In this document: one piece after another, positions 30,816 through 43,868 of the stretch
How positions within the stretch are numbered: position 1 is the stretch's first letter
Layout: every line of letters begins with the position of its first letter
DNA from: Lithodes maja
Lineage: Eukaryota > Arthropoda > Malacostraca > Decapoda > Lithodidae
Length of the DNA stretch: 64,000 nucleotides
Direction: 5' to 3'
NCBI GenBank assembly: GCA_037953745.1
Contig: JBAKBP010010424.1
Coordinates: forward strand, 1 to 64,000
Translations under genes and position numbers: made by a program
Notes under the pieces: generated by a model
Seen by the model: the letters and a program-made list of their open reading frames with translations, nothing else
The model's database searches: none
Told to the model about the DNA's origin: nothing

Positions 30816-31314
30816 TAAGAGCTTCAGGAGACTGTAGCTTGGGGTTACCATCAAAGACACTGATCTTACTCCTTAAATGTCAGAGCAGCCTCGAAAAGAA
30901 TAGGTGGAGAATTCATAAAGAGACTGTGTATGTGTGTGTGAGAGAGAGAGAGAGAGAGAGTCTAGATTTGATTTGATAACCTTCATTTACCGCCGTACAT
31001 AGTGGATGTGGGCAAGCAATATCATATTTTGATACCATAATTTATTATGTTACAATTAGGCACAAAATATCAATGTCTGAGAGGGAGAGAGAGAGAGTGA
31101 GAGTATAGAAGTATTAGTTTGTTTAGTTCTCATAATTATGTTTAGTAAAGGCTCATAAATACCAGAAACCCTGGTCCAGCTGGAAATCTGACCGACTGTA
31201 CAATTGACCACTTGCGAGTTTCAGGCTATAAGGAAGTTGGAGCCGTGAACATCGGTATTAAAGAGAAATGCAATAATAGTGTGAATTTCTGATGTATTAA
31301 AATTATGATCAATA
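30816..31314. other. Non-coding stretch with GA microsatellites
   Basis: (GA)n at about 30940-30960 and 31084-31100. No gene seen. Confidence 0.6.
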
Positions 31315-34300
31315 TGGTTTAATGTATCTATATATGTTATGTTTAATGTATCTATATATGTTATGTTTAATGTATCTATATATGTTATGTTTAATGTATC
31401 TATATATGTTATGTTTAATGTATCTATATATGTTATGTTTAATGTATCTATATACTGTATGTTATGTTTAATGTATCTATATATGTTATGTTTTATTGAT
31501 CTATATATGTTATGTTTAATGTATCTATATATGTTATGTTTAATGTATCTATATATGTTATGTTTAATGTATCTATATATGTTATGTTTAATGTATCTAT
31601 ATATGTTATGTTTTATGTATCTATATATGTTATGTTTAATGTATCTATATATGTTATGTTTAATGTATCTATATATGTTATGTTTAATGTATCTATATAT
31701 GTTATGTTTAATGTATCTATATATGTTATGTTTAATGTATCTATATATGTTATGTTTAATGTATCTATATATGTTATGTTTAATGTATCTATATATGTTA
31801 TGTTTAATGTATCTATATATGTTATGTTTAATGTATCTATATATGTTATGTTTAATGTATCTATATATGTTATGTTTAATGTATCTATATATGTTATGTT
31901 TAATGTATCTATATATGTTATGTTTAATGTATCTATATATGTTATGTTTAATGTATCTATATATGTTATGTTTAATGTATCTATATATGTTATGTTTAAT
32001 GTATCTATATATGTTATGTTTAATGTATCTATATATGTTATGTTTTAATGTATCTATATATGTTATGTTTAATGTATCTATATATGTTATGTTTAATGTA
32101 TCTATATATGTTATGTTTAATGTATCTATATATGTTATGTTTTAATGTATCTATATATGTTATGTTTTAATGTATCTATATATGTTATGTTTTAATGTAT
32201 CTATATATGTTATGTTTAATGTATCTATATATGTTATGTTTAATGTATCTATATATGTTATGTTTTAATGTATCTATATATGTTATGTTTTAATGTATCT
32301 ATATATGTTATGTTTTAATGTATCTATATATGTTATGTTTAATGTATCTATATATGTTATGTTTAATGTATCTATATATGTTATGTTTAATGTATCTATA
32401 TATGTTATGTTTTAATGTATCTATATATGTTATGTTTTAATGTATCTATATATGTTATGTTTTAATGTATCTATATATGTTATGTTTAATGTATCTATAT
32501 ATGTTATGTTTAATGTATCTATATATGTTATGTTTAATGTATCTATATATGTTATGTTTAATGTATCTATATATGTTATGTTTAATGTATCTATATATGT
32601 TATGTTTAATGTATCTATATATGTTATGTTTAATGTATCTATATATGTTATGTTTAATGTATCTATATATGTTATGTTTTAATGTATCTATATATGTTAT
32701 GTTTAATGTATCTATATATGTTATGTTTAATGTATCTATATATGTTATGTTTAATGTATCTATATATGTTATGTTTAATGTATCTATATATGTTATGTTT
32801 TAATGTATCTATATATGTTATGTTTAATGTATCTATATATGTTATGTTTAATGTATCTATATATGTTATGTTTAATGTATCTATATATGTTATGTTTAAT
32901 GTATCTATATATGTTATGTTTTAATGTATCTATATATGTTATGTTTAATGTATCTATATATGTTATGTTTAATGTATCTATATATGTTATGTTTAATGTA
33001 TCTATATATGTTATGTTTAATGTATCTATATATGTTATGTTTAATGTATCTATATATGTTATGTTTAATGTATCTATATATGTTATGTTTAATGTATCTA
33101 TATATGTTATGTTTAATGTATCTATATATGTTATGTTTTATGTATCTATATATGTTATGTTTAATGTATCTATATATGTTATGTTTAATGTATCTATATA
33201 TGTTATGTTTAATGTATCTATATATGTTATGTTTAATGTATCTATATATGTTATGTTTAATGTATCTATATATGTTATGTTTAATGTATCTATATATGTT
33301 ATGTTTAATGTATCTATATATGTTATGTTTAATGTATCTATATATGTTATGTTTAATGTATCTATATATGTTATGTTTAATGTATCTATATATGTTATGT
33401 TTAATGTATCTATATATGTTATGTTTTATGTATCTATATATGTTATGTTTTATGTATCTATATATGTTATGTTTTAATGTATCTATATATGTTATGTTTT
33501 ATGTATCTATATATGTTATGTTTTATGTATCTATATATGTTATGTTTTATGTATCTATATATGTTATGTTTAATGTATCTATATATGTTATGTTTAATGT
33601 ATCTATATATGTTATGTTTAATGTATCTATATATGTTATGTTTTATGTATCTATATATGTTATGTTTTATGTATCTATATATGTTATGTTTTAATGTATC
33701 TATATATGTTATGTTTTATGTATCTATATATGTTATGTTTTATGTATCTATATATGTTATGTTTTAATGTATCTATATATGTTTTGTTTTAATGTATCTA
33801 TATGTTATGTTTTATGTATCTATATATGTTATGTTTTATGTATCTATATATGTTATGTTTTATGTATCTATATATGTTATGTTTAATGTATCTATATATG
33901 TTATGTTTAATGTATCTATATATGTTATGTTTAATGTATCTATATATGTTATGTTTTATGTATCTATATATGTTATGTTTTATGTATCTATATATGTTAT
34001 GTTTAATGTATCTATATATGTTATGTTTAATGTATCTATATATGTTATGTTTATTGTATCTATATATGTTATGTTTAATGTATCTATATATGTTATGTTT
34101 AATGTATCTATATATGTTATGTTTAATGTATCTATATATGTTATGTTTAATGTATCTATATATGTTATGTTTAATGTATCTATATATGTTATGTTTTAAT
34201 GTATCTATATATGTTATGTTTAATGTATCTATATATGTTATGTTTAATGTATCTATATATGTTATGTTTAATGTATCTATATATGTTATGTTTAATGTAT

Positions 34301-36538
34301 CTATATATGTTATGTTTACTGTATCTATATATGTTATGTTTAATGTATCTATATATGTTATGTTTAATGTATCTATATATGTTATGTTTAATGTATCTAT
34401 ATATGTTATGTTTTAATGTATCTATATATGTTATGTTTAATGTATCTATATATGTTATGTTTAATGTATCTATATATGTTATGTTTAATGTATCTATATA
34501 TGTATGTTTAATGTATCTATATATGTTATGTTTAATGTATCTATATATGTTATGTTTAATGTATCTATATATGTTATGTTTAATGTATCTATATATGTTA
34601 TGTTTAATGTATCTATATATGTTATGTTTAATGTATCTATATATGTTATGTTTAATGTATCTATATATGTTATGTTTAATGTATCTATATATGTTATGTT
34701 TAATGTATCTATATATGTTATGTTTAATGTATCTATATATGTTATGTTTAATGTATCTATATATGTTATGTTTAATGTATCTATATATGTTATGTTTAAT
34801 GTATCTATATATGTTATGTTTAATGTATCTATATATTATGTTATGTTTAATGTATCTATATATGTTATGTTTAATGTATCTATATATGTTATGTTTAATG
34901 TATCTATATATGTTATGTTTAATGTATCTATATATGTTATGTTTTAATGTATCTATATATGTTATGTTTAATGTATCTATATATGTTATGTTTAATGTAT
35001 CTATATATGTTATGTTTAATGTATCTATATATGTTATGTTTAATGTATCTATATATGTTATGTTTAATGTATCTATATATGTTTTGTTTAATGTATCTAT
35101 ATATGTTATGTTTAATGTATCTATATATGTTATGTTTAATGTATCTATATATGTTATGTTTAATGTATCTATATATGTTATGTTTAATGTATCTATATAT
35201 GTTATGTTTAATGTATCTATATATGTTATGTTTAATGTATCTATATATGTTATGTTTAATGTATCTATATATGTTATGTTTAATGTATCTATATATGTTA
35301 TGTTTAATGTATCTATATATGTTATGTTTAATGTATCTATATATGTTATGTTTAATGTATCTATATATGTTATGTTTTAATGTATCTATATATGTTATGT
35401 TTAATGTATCTATATATGTTATGTTTAATGTATCTATATATGTTATGTTTAATGTATCTATATATGTTATGTTTAATGTATCTATATATGTTATGTTTAA
35501 TGTATCTATATATGTTATGTTTTAATGTATCTATATATGTTATGTTTAATGTATCTATATATGTTATGTTTTAATGTATCTATATATGTTATGTTTAATG
35601 TATCTATATATGTTATGTTTAATGTATCTATATATGTTATGTTTTAATGTATCTATATATGTTATGTTTAATGTATCTATATATGTTATGTTTAATGTAT
35701 CTATATATGTTATGTTTTAATGTATCTATATATGTTATGTTTAATGTATCTATATATGTTATGTTTAATGTATCTATATATGTTATGTTTTAATGTATCT
35801 ATATATGTTATGTTTAATGTATCTATATATGTTATGTTTAATGTATCTATATATGTTATGTTTTAATGTATCTATATATGTTATGTTTAATGTATCTATA
35901 TATGTTATGTTTAATGTATCTATATATGTTATGTTTAATGTATCTATATATGTTATGTTTTAATGTATCTATATATGTTATGTTTAATGTATCTATATAT
36001 GTTATGTTTAATGTATCTATATATGTTATGTTTAATGTATCTATATATGTTATGTTTAATGTATCTATATATGTTATGTTTTAATGTATCTATATATGTT
36101 ATGTTTAATGTATCTATATATGTTATGTTTAATGTATCTATATATGTTATGTTTTAATGTATCTATATATGTTATGTTTAATGTATCTATATATGTTATG
36201 TTTAATGTATCTATATATGTTATGTTTAATGTATCTATATATGTTATGTTTAATGTATCTATATATGTTATGTTTTAATGTATCTATATATGTTATGTTT
36301 AATGTATCTATATATGTTATGTTTAATGTATCTATATATGTTATGTTTAATGTATCTATATATGTTATGTTTAATGTATCTATATATGTTATGTTTAATG
36401 TATCTATATATGTTATGTTTTATGTATCTATATATGTTATGTTTAATGTATCTATATATGTTATGTTTAATGTATCTATATATGTTATGTTTTATGTATC
36501 TATATATGTTATGTTTAATGTATCTATATATGTTATGT
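31315..36538 (+). repeat. 24-bp satellite array, 5.2 kb (about 215 units)
   Basis: The unit is tttaatgtatctatatatgt + tatg, 24 bp, with variants of 25 bp (an extra T) and single substitutions. The spaced 25-bp units build higher-order periods: 73 bp (24+24+25) at about 35574-35866, and 121 bp (four 24 plus one 25) at about 32682-32924. Because 24 is a multiple of 3, long frames reading MFNVSIYV or MYLYMLCL repeats open for hundreds of codons. They are artefacts. The array abuts a truncated T1 on its right. Confidence 0.97.
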
Positions 36539-36800
36539 TATGGTTTATCCCAAGACCTCCATCATGTTTAAAACAAATACCTAATGACCCCCCCCCCCCA
36601 CCCCCCCACCCCCACCCTCCCCTTCGAGATAAGTAATAAAACAAAATCGGTAAAGGCCGGTTCCTCCCAAATTACAGGCTCGCTTTCGCTCGCCAGGAAA
36701 GAATCGACACTTTGGTGACACGAAAGGTCTTAAAATCGCCAAACTTATGGGGCGAATGTTTTAAATTTCGAAACTAATTAGCTTATTAAGTAAGCATGAG
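36539..36800 (-). mobile_element. T1 element, truncated by the satellite
   Basis: T1 blocks 'caagacctccatcatgttta', poly-C at 36591-36616, 'aggctcgctttcgctcgcca' and 'ttaaaatcgccaaactta' in reverse orientation. Confidence 0.7.
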
Positions 36801-36961
36801 TGAGAAGGAGTTACAGAAAGAAAAACACTGGTGAAAATACATCATTAATAGAGGAATGGAAGCAACATATGTACAGCAAACATACAGGATTGAATTGTAT
36901 GATAGTAGGCAGACAAATCAATAATAATAATAAAGCATAATGAAGACAACCCATATGAGTT
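36801..36961. other. Non-coding spacer
   Basis: Nothing recognised. Confidence 0.5.
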
Positions 36962-36965
36962 TTAA

Positions 36966-37721
36966 CCCTGTGAAGTTACGATGATGCATAATTATGTTTT
37001 CTGTTCTGACTAGGAGAAGACGTGTTTACTCAAATTACGATGGGTATATGGCAGTCAATAGTTATATTGAAATATTCCTTACCCCATGTAATTCCCACAG
37101 ATCGTTCCTAAGCCGTATCTATCAATCTATCAATTGCCTGACGTCGTGATCCTCGAAGGGGTGTTCACGAACGAAACGCTCCCATGCACCTCTGTCAGTC
37201 GACGCCCCTCCTCCCAACCAGCACCGCTTTCATCCATATATTTCTTCACTCCATCCTTCCACCTCTCTTTCGGTTTACCTCACCCTCTCTGTCCTTCCAC
37301 CTCGCTCTCGTATACCCTCTTAGTCATTCTCTCACTTCCCATATGTTCCAAATGGCCGAACCACCTCAAGTTGTTCCTTTTCACACTTTCCAGCACATCT
37401 ACCTCCACACCTCATTCTTACTTCCTCATTCGTCTGTCTAGCCCTCCATGTAACTCCGCACGCACTTTTCAAGTAACTTATTTCCACCCCTCTCACTCTT
37501 GGTCTGAATTTCTCCACCAACGTCCATGCTACACTTCCTTAATTAAGTCAGTGTCGAGATTACCACACTGTCAAGCAAGGACTTCTTCACTTCCATACTG
37601 ACCACCCTATTCTTTGTTACTGCTTTCAGCGTTCCTACAACCCTCTTCCCTTAAGCCGTATACAATTGTGTAATAATAGCCAAAAAGCAGAACAGAAATG
37701 CGGCATCGTATCTTCACTGGG
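36966..37721. mobile_element. T2-like element split by an RTE fragment
   Basis: TTAA 36962-36965 and 37722-37725. Left end 'ccctgtgaagttacgatg', right end 'catcgtatcttcactgg'. The element is interrupted at 37119-37651 with a 10-bp target duplication. Confidence 0.75.
37119..37651 (-). mobile_element. RTE-like LINE, short 5'-truncated copy
   Basis: The reverse complement matches the 3' end of the element at about 1957-2480: it starts gggaagagggttgtag and ends gcctgacg/caattgatagattgatag. It is flanked by the perfect 10-bp direct repeat TAAGCCGTAT at 37109-37118 and 37652-37661. Coding remains of the RT C-terminus are visible on the minus strand at 37332-37520 (SYLKSACGVTWRARQTNEEV), with frameshifts. 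Confidence 0.9.
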
Positions 37722-37725
37722 TTAA

Positions 37726-37825
37726 AACTCCTATGCAATCTCTCAAGTTTCCTGTAATCTTATTGAACAGTGGTTGCTTCTATAACCAGAAGAAACTGCC
37801 AGAACGTGTCATGATTCCCAAGAGG
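37726..37825. mobile_element. Short TTAA-flanked remnant
   Basis: A 100-bp piece between TTAA 37722-37725 (shared) and 37826-37829. Ends 'aactcctatgc' and 'cgtgtcatgattcccaagag' resemble the T2-like subgroup. Confidence 0.45.
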
Positions 37826-37829
37826 TTAA

Positions 37830-38064
37830 TAATAGAAATTTGCCAAATCTGGTTGAATGCTGTTAGTCAAGAATGAAAACAAACGCGCGTGAACAATTTA
37901 TTATTCTGAATAATTTACCATAATATAGATGGCATCTGTTCAGTATATTTATATTCCAGTTCAATTTATCTGTAACGTATTATCATCTTCTGTCTCCTAT
38001 CTACCGTCGTTTTCCCTACGATAGTATTTTTGAAATTAAAATACAGCTTTGAACGACATTGGAA
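37830..38064. other. Non-coding spacer
   Basis: Nothing recognised. Confidence 0.5.
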
Positions 38065-38116
38065 GGTATTTGTTGGTTTGTCCATTTATTTATTTATAAT
38101 TATACTTTTATAGTCC
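38065..38116 (-). mobile_element. T1 element, left piece (split by the LTR nest)
   Basis: 'tccatttatttatttataat' and 'ttttatagtcc' correspond to the T1 segment just before 'ctccctagacctccatc', which resumes at 57733 on the far side of the 19.6-kb LTR element. Confidence 0.65.
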
Positions 38117-40450
38117 TGTTACGAACTGGCACTCGGGTACACAAGGGCTCTCAATCAGGACTCGAATACGGCTCGCTGCCACAACGGAAACACACGATCC
38201 CAACCCCTGAGTACTGCCAGCCGAACAAAAAACACCAATACCCTCCAGAATTCAATCTGCTATAACGGGGTATACAAGAACTCGGTACTAGTGTTCAACA
38301 ACAGACTAATAAAGAGACAGGAATTATCTAGTCTGGTCAACAATCAAACAATGAAGTAAGAAACAACAACACCAAAGAATAGTGTTGGCCGAAGCCGAAG
38401 TAATCCACCCTTGACTATGAACTTAAGAAGTCCACCACCCTCTACTTCGGATCGGCACTATTACGTTACGTTAATTAATAGTCCTTAACCCTTAATTAGC
38501 GGCGAGCAACATAAGTCGAGTATAATAAATCTGGACTATCTGGCGGCGCTCGACATAGGTCGTGTGGCAATTTCAGCACGTAATGTTGCTGAGAGAGAGA
38601 GACAAGTGGTGGCAGGAGAGTAGCGAGCGTATGACTGCTCCAGACCACCGCGGCGAACCTACTGACACGAATCCCACCTCCTCCCTCCCTCTCTCACTCG
38701 CTATATACGGAATTGTATGGGGAAAGTGCCGAATTACATGCTTTTTGCACTCGCGTTGCACGGTTGTTTCAAGAAAACTAGCCATCATAAAAGGATCGTT
38801 ATGGTGTCATTGGAAAGCTCTGTTTATGCCCTTTCAGGGATAGATACTTGTTTTACGCTCTGGGTCTTATTTAGGCATGAAAATGATCACGTAAACAGCC
38901 CTATTTTGGGTAAAAACACCCCGCTGGGCGGTACATATAAATAAACCGCCTAGGCCACTCGTAAGGTGTTAAGCATCGAGCAAGGAATCTTCTGAAAAAA
39001 GTTAGATGCTTCTCGGATGCTCGTAAGAAGTACGTATCGGATTTTGAACAGTAATTCAATAAGCAAAAACACTGGCAATTAAATACTATTAAAGGCTTAA
39101 ATTGACATAAGAATAATTAAAAGAATATGCAATAGTAAATGGCAAACATTAAAAGGAAGTACTCCGCAAATGCAACGGCAATAGCCTACTCGGATTGTGC
39201 TCGTGGGCCACTAATCACTAAAGTAGCCAAGCTTGCAACACATGAAATCAATAGTGCATAAACAATATCATACATAAGGAAAGCTTCAATACTATTCTGT
39301 ATCTACTAATCGAGTAAAGTCTAGCTGGGGTACTGTAGGCAAAAAGGTAGCAGTGACTGAGCAAAAACGGCTCGTAGCCTAGCGAAATCCTCACGACTGT
39401 TTAAAGTATTACGTTAAAACTAACAAGTGCACTTTGAGAAATCCAGATCCCTTGTATCTGGTTTTCTCCCGGCTCCTTGACAAAGTAAAAACAAACTGTT
39501 AATAAAATACAGGGTGGTTAGGCTCTTGCCCTCATGCACTGTAAATTATAAACTCAACACAGTCAGCCGCGAAGACAACCTAGGCTTCACTGAACCGAAA
39601 CGAGTATGCAGGTTTATCGCTTAACCACTGCATCAAACAACAACTCGTAACACAGAAAAGCCTTACCCCAGTCTAGCATTACCTAGACTAGCAGAAAACA
39701 GGAAAAATAATAATAACACACAGGGAAATGCATATACAAGTGCAACAAACATAAATCAATCCTATTCTAAGTCAACCTTTCCAAAATAGGCTATCTAATA
39801 GGCAAGTATCTTGTGAGAACTCAAGCGATAATACGTTGGCTGACTAGCTCTGCACCAACGGGACCATGGAAGTTAAACAGGGCAGGGAAAAGAGGAAATA
39901 AGAATGTAAGGTAGTAGAGAAAGTTCCCATCAGTCAGAAGAATATAAATAGTTAGCAAGGGAAAGGAGAAGTCGCTCTGCCTAATGAGTTCTGATGAAAA
40001 AATGGCTAGACTTCCCTTTTATACCCGACCCTCTAGTGAGCCCAACGTGAACTACTAAGGACCGCCCACTGACAACCATTACGTAATTTCTCTCTCTCCT
40101 CTGGGATACACAAAGGCTCCCCTAGCACTGAGGGAGGGAGGAGTGCTAGTGAGTTAGGCCGACCTCCTGCCTGGTGTACCCACTGACACCTAACTGTGGC
40201 TGTTTCTCTTCCCATCATTACAAATAAGTTTTACACACAATACTTATAACTAATGATATAAAATAGAACTCGTTGACTCAGATGAAAACAAAATACATAT
40301 TCATAATACTTATAGTACAACGGCTCACACGAACTAAGTTAGGAAACTCTACATAGACTACAGCCAAAGTTCCTGCCCTGACGATCCTAGCGAGAGTGGG
40401 GCATGACTAGGCGTTCTGTACAGCATGCTCACACGTGGACATGCGTCACA
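38117..40450 (-). repeat. 3' LTR of the outer Gypsy element
   Basis: 2334 bp, TGTTACGAAC...GCGTCACA on the plus strand. It matches the other LTR over its full 1850 bp once a 480-bp TTAA-flanked insertion and its 4-bp duplication (38485-38972) are removed. About 15 substitutions were noticed by eye between the two. It contains no gene. Confidence 0.9.
38489..38968. mobile_element. TTAA-flanked non-autonomous element in the LTR
   Basis: 480 bp absent from the sister LTR (55883-57732), where a single TTAA stands at the equivalent site. TTAA is at 38485-38488 and 38969-38972. Ends are CCCTTAATTAGCGGC and the reverse complement of GGCCACTCGTAAGGTG, so the terminal inverted repeats are short and imperfect. 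The short frames inside have no recognised motif. piggyBac-like by its CCCTTA end, Kolobok-like is possible. Confidence 0.85.
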
Positions 40451-40470
40451 CCTCCCCCAAGATTTTACTC
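40451..40470 (-). promoter_or_regulatory. Polypurine tract of the outer element
   Basis: Directly inside the 3' LTR; on the minus strand it reads AATCTTGGGGGAGG. This is the expected plus-strand primer site for reverse transcription. Confidence 0.75.
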
Positions 40471-40848
40471 GCTCAACCCTGAGGTAAAATCTGACAAACA
40501 CAGAACCCCATCAAGCCCCTCACACCCAGCGACCGCATGGCACTAAAACAAAGCTGAGTTTATCACCAAAACACATCTTATTATTAAAAAAAAAAAATCA
40601 CATTTTATAACTCCTCCCAACAATAGCAAAAAGACACAATATCATGCTCCCAGAGCGAGCTTACAGCAGCTCAGCCGTTTGATAGTTCGTGGACTACTCA
40701 AACTCTATAGGCTATGACAAACTTATACGATTACCTATTTCAAAAGAAAGAGTTTTTATATGATTTTTATATTTTAATATGTTTTTTCCCGGCTGCACTA
40801 TAAGGTCAGCCTATTTTCCTCCACTCAAACCCACACACCTGTGATAGC

Positions 40849-42435
40849 CTACGACTGATCATCCACCCTTGATAAACAATCCGCGATCACATTGTCACAT
40901 CCAGCAATATGATGGATGTCCAGGTTATACTCCTGCAACATCAAAGACCACCTGGTCAGTCTCATATTGCGATTGTGAAATTGATTCAGGAATCTCAAAG
41001 GGTGATGATCAGTGTAGATAAACACGACTGGGCCATAGGCTGGAACATACACCTCGAAGTGCCTGAGCGACAGCACAATCGCCAGTAATTCCTTTTATAT
41101 TGTAGAATAGTTATTTTGTGCAGCATTGAACTTCTTAGAAAAGAAACTTACTGGGTGTTCCACACCTTCATTGTCTGTCTGTAGCAAGACGGCACCAGCC
41201 CCTACACCACTAGCATCTGTTGCCAGCTGAAAAGGCCTGTTAAAGTCTGGGGCCCTGAGTATCGGGTGAGTACATAGCAAATGTTTCACCAAAGTGAAAG
41301 CCTTTTCACACTCAGGTGCCCACAAAAACTTTTTGTCTTTAGATAACAAATCTGTGAGAGGTGCCAACACCGTTGAGTATCCTTTTATGAAGCGTCTGTA
41401 GTAGCCTATCATACCCAAGAATCTCATAACCTGCTTCTTGGTTGTTGGGTGCAGAAATTTATTGATAGCCTGTACCTTGTTCTGAGGAGGGCACACCTGT
41501 CCCCTTCCCACTACAAACCCAAGGTACTGCACAGTGGCTTTTACGAAGTCACACTTTGCCAAATTTACTACCAGACCTGCTTCACTAAGTTTCCGGAACA
41601 AGGTCTCAAGGTGCTCACAATGGCTCTCAAAGTCGTCATCATAAATGATTACATCGTCCAAATATACGGTGCAATTTGGAATGTCCTTTACAATTTCATT
41701 CATCAGGTTCTGAAACGTTGCTGGTGCATTCTTAAGTCCGTAAGGCATAACATTGCACCGGTAGGTACTCCCGTCCACAACAAAACCACATACCTCTTTA
41801 GCACGCTCGGACAAAGGTACTTGCCAGTAACCTTTTACTAAATCTACTTTAGACAAAAAACGAGCATTACCAATTTTGTCAACACTATCATCAACCCGAG
41901 GAAGAGGATATGGGTTAGTTGGAGTCAAACCGTTTAACCTACGGAAATCAATACAAAAGCGTACCTTGCCATCTGGCTTAGGCTGCAGTGTTACGGGGGA
42001 AGTCCACTTAACTGTGCCTTTCTCTATCAACCCTCTACCGAGCATATACTCCAACTCATCCCTCAGAGCTGGTAGTTTTATGGGGGGCACACGGTACGGG
42101 ATTGACTTAAAGGGTATATGGTCCCCCACGTCAACATCATGCATAGCCTGAGTAGTGAGGCCTGGGTGTTCAGCAAATACAGTGGGGTATGAACCGAACA
42201 ACTGACGGATAGCATCAAACTGCGGCTCAGGCAAATGAGCTATAGCCTCGTCAGCCCTTAGGCTCGAGTTCCCCGCCCACTGATCCGCTGAAACATGTTG
42301 ATCCCAGCTATCCTCCTCCGAAGCTTGACTGTCCCCCTCTCCTTCTCCACCACGGCCGCAACAAGCCAACACAGGGACAGTGAGAGGCTCAGAGGGGCGC
42401 CTCACATACTCTTTAATAAGGTTCATGTGACATAA
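40849..42435 (-). pseudogene. Outer element RT and RNase H, with nonsense codon
   Basis: Reads from LCHMNLIKEYV just inside the LINE insertion. RT motifs: LPALRDELEYML, TSPVTLQPKPDGKVRF, CIDFRRLNGL, VDLVKGYWQVPL, MPYGLKNAPATFQNLM and catalytic YLDDVIIYDD. RNase H follows with ATDASGVGAGAVLLQ and TDHHPLRFLN, ending ADCLSRVDD. A TAA at 41095-41097 interrupts RNase H after NNYSTI; the inner element has GAA (Glu) there. Downstream sequence continues in the same frame to 40849. RT and RNase H would convert element RNA into DNA in a virus-like particle. Confidence 0.9.
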
Positions 42436-42862
42436 CATAAAATTCAAAATAAAGCTATTAGATTAATCAATAGCACTGCAATCACACAGGACCTTCCTAC
42501 ATTATCCATACGAAGAAACATCCCTTGCATTATTCTACAGATATTTTCACAGCAATTATTGTTCCGAGGAACTTGCTTCAATTGTGCCGCCTCTCCACAT
42601 CTTTCCCCGTAGAACTAGGGCAGCTGAGAGCGCCCATGAATTTACACTTTCTCCTCCACAATGCAGAACTTCTGCTTATCAGAATTCATTTATCCCCAGA
42701 GCTACTACTTTTTGGAATTCACTTCCCTCTAATTGCTTTCCACAAACTTACAATCTACAAATGTTTAAATCCAGTTGTTACAAACATTTTATGAATGGAG
42801 GATGTCTTTAGACACATGGACCTTTTTGTTTTATCTGTGTTTTTCCTTCCTCCGTTCATTGT

Positions 42863-42895
<33 letters not shown>
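42436..42895 (+). mobile_element. LINE 3' fragment inserted in the outer Gypsy element
   Basis: A plus-strand fragment with degenerate ORF2 C-terminal coding (LFYRYFHSNYCSEELAS, PRATTFWNSLPSNCFP), a short 3' UTR ending 'cattgtctcttt', and poly(A) at 42869-42895. It lies between the integrase C-terminus and RT of the outer element; the intact inner element has continuous sequence there. A second minus-strand copy of the same family is at 57899-58188. It resembles, but is distinct from, the LINE at 22-29 kb. Confidence 0.85.
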
Positions 42896-43868
42896 TGGTT
42901 CTTTTTCCTCCTGTCTGGAGTGGCAACAAGGTAATCTAAGTCTCAAATGTTTTCTACAATTTTATAAGGTCCAGTGTACTTCGCAGAGAGGGGGTTACCA
43001 ACCAAAGGCAACAAAATTAATACCTCTTGTCCTACAGTGAACTTCCGGAGCCTCACTTTGCGATCATACCTGTCCTTCATCAAAGCTTGTGATTCTTTCA
43101 AATTTCTACCTGCCATCTCCAGACTCTTAAGCATGCGCTCACGGCTTTCAAGCACATACTTTAATAATGGACAAGGCTGCACAGTCCCCTCCCAAATGTC
43201 TTTCAGCATGTTAAGGGGGTCCCTGACACGGTGTCCAAAAATCAGCTCGTTTGGACTAAATCCCAGGCTCTCGCCAGGTACCTCCCGAGCAGCAAACAGC
43301 ACATAAGGCAATCCAAGATCCCAATCCATACCGTTGTCAGCACAATAACACCTGAGCATGCTTTTAAGTGTAGCATGCCACCGCTCAAGCACCCCTTGAC
43401 TCTCAGGTTGATACGCTGACGATACTACTGCTCGTATCCCATGCTGTTGCATTGTTTGCTTGAACATGTTGGAGGTGAAATTAGATCCCTGATGAGACTG
43501 AATCTCCTCCGGGTACCCGTACCTTGAGAAGTACCACAACAAGTTACTGACTACCGTCTTAGCCATTCCATTTTTCATAGGGTATGCATCGGGGTATCTA
43601 GTGGCAACATCCATTATGGTTAACAAAAATTTATTTCCAGCCTTAGTGGGAGGGAGTGGACCAACCATGTCAACAATAATTTTACTAAAGGGTGGCCCAA
43701 TCACAGGAATAGGGTGTAACGGAGCCTTAGGAATAACTTGGTTCGGTTTCCCGACACGTTGACAAATATCACATGAGTTTATCCATGACTGCACATGAGA
43801 CTTCATCCCCGGCCACCAAAACAATTTCCCCAAAGCCGCCACCGTTTTCTTGGCACCCAAATGTCCTG
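42896..43868 (-). pseudogene. Outer element integrase, catalytic residue changed
   Basis: Starts at the inner-element junction with GHLGAKKTVAALG, the second half of the HHCC zinc finger (CDICQ). Core: VDMVGPLPPT with the first Asp, then QSHQGSNFTS, where the second catalytic Asp of the DDE triad is His (codon at 43492-43494), then ESQGVLERW with Glu. A GPY/F module (LSAKYTGPYKI) closes it. A TGA at 42943-42945 replaces a Ser codon of the inner element just before DLDYLVATPDRR. The protein would insert the DNA copy into the genome; this copy cannot. Confidence 0.9.

Noticed and set aside
31339..36636. Many long open frames reading MFNVSIYV or MYLYMLCL repeats
   Set aside because: They are translations of a 24-bp satellite whose period is a multiple of three; the same array opens in more than one frame.
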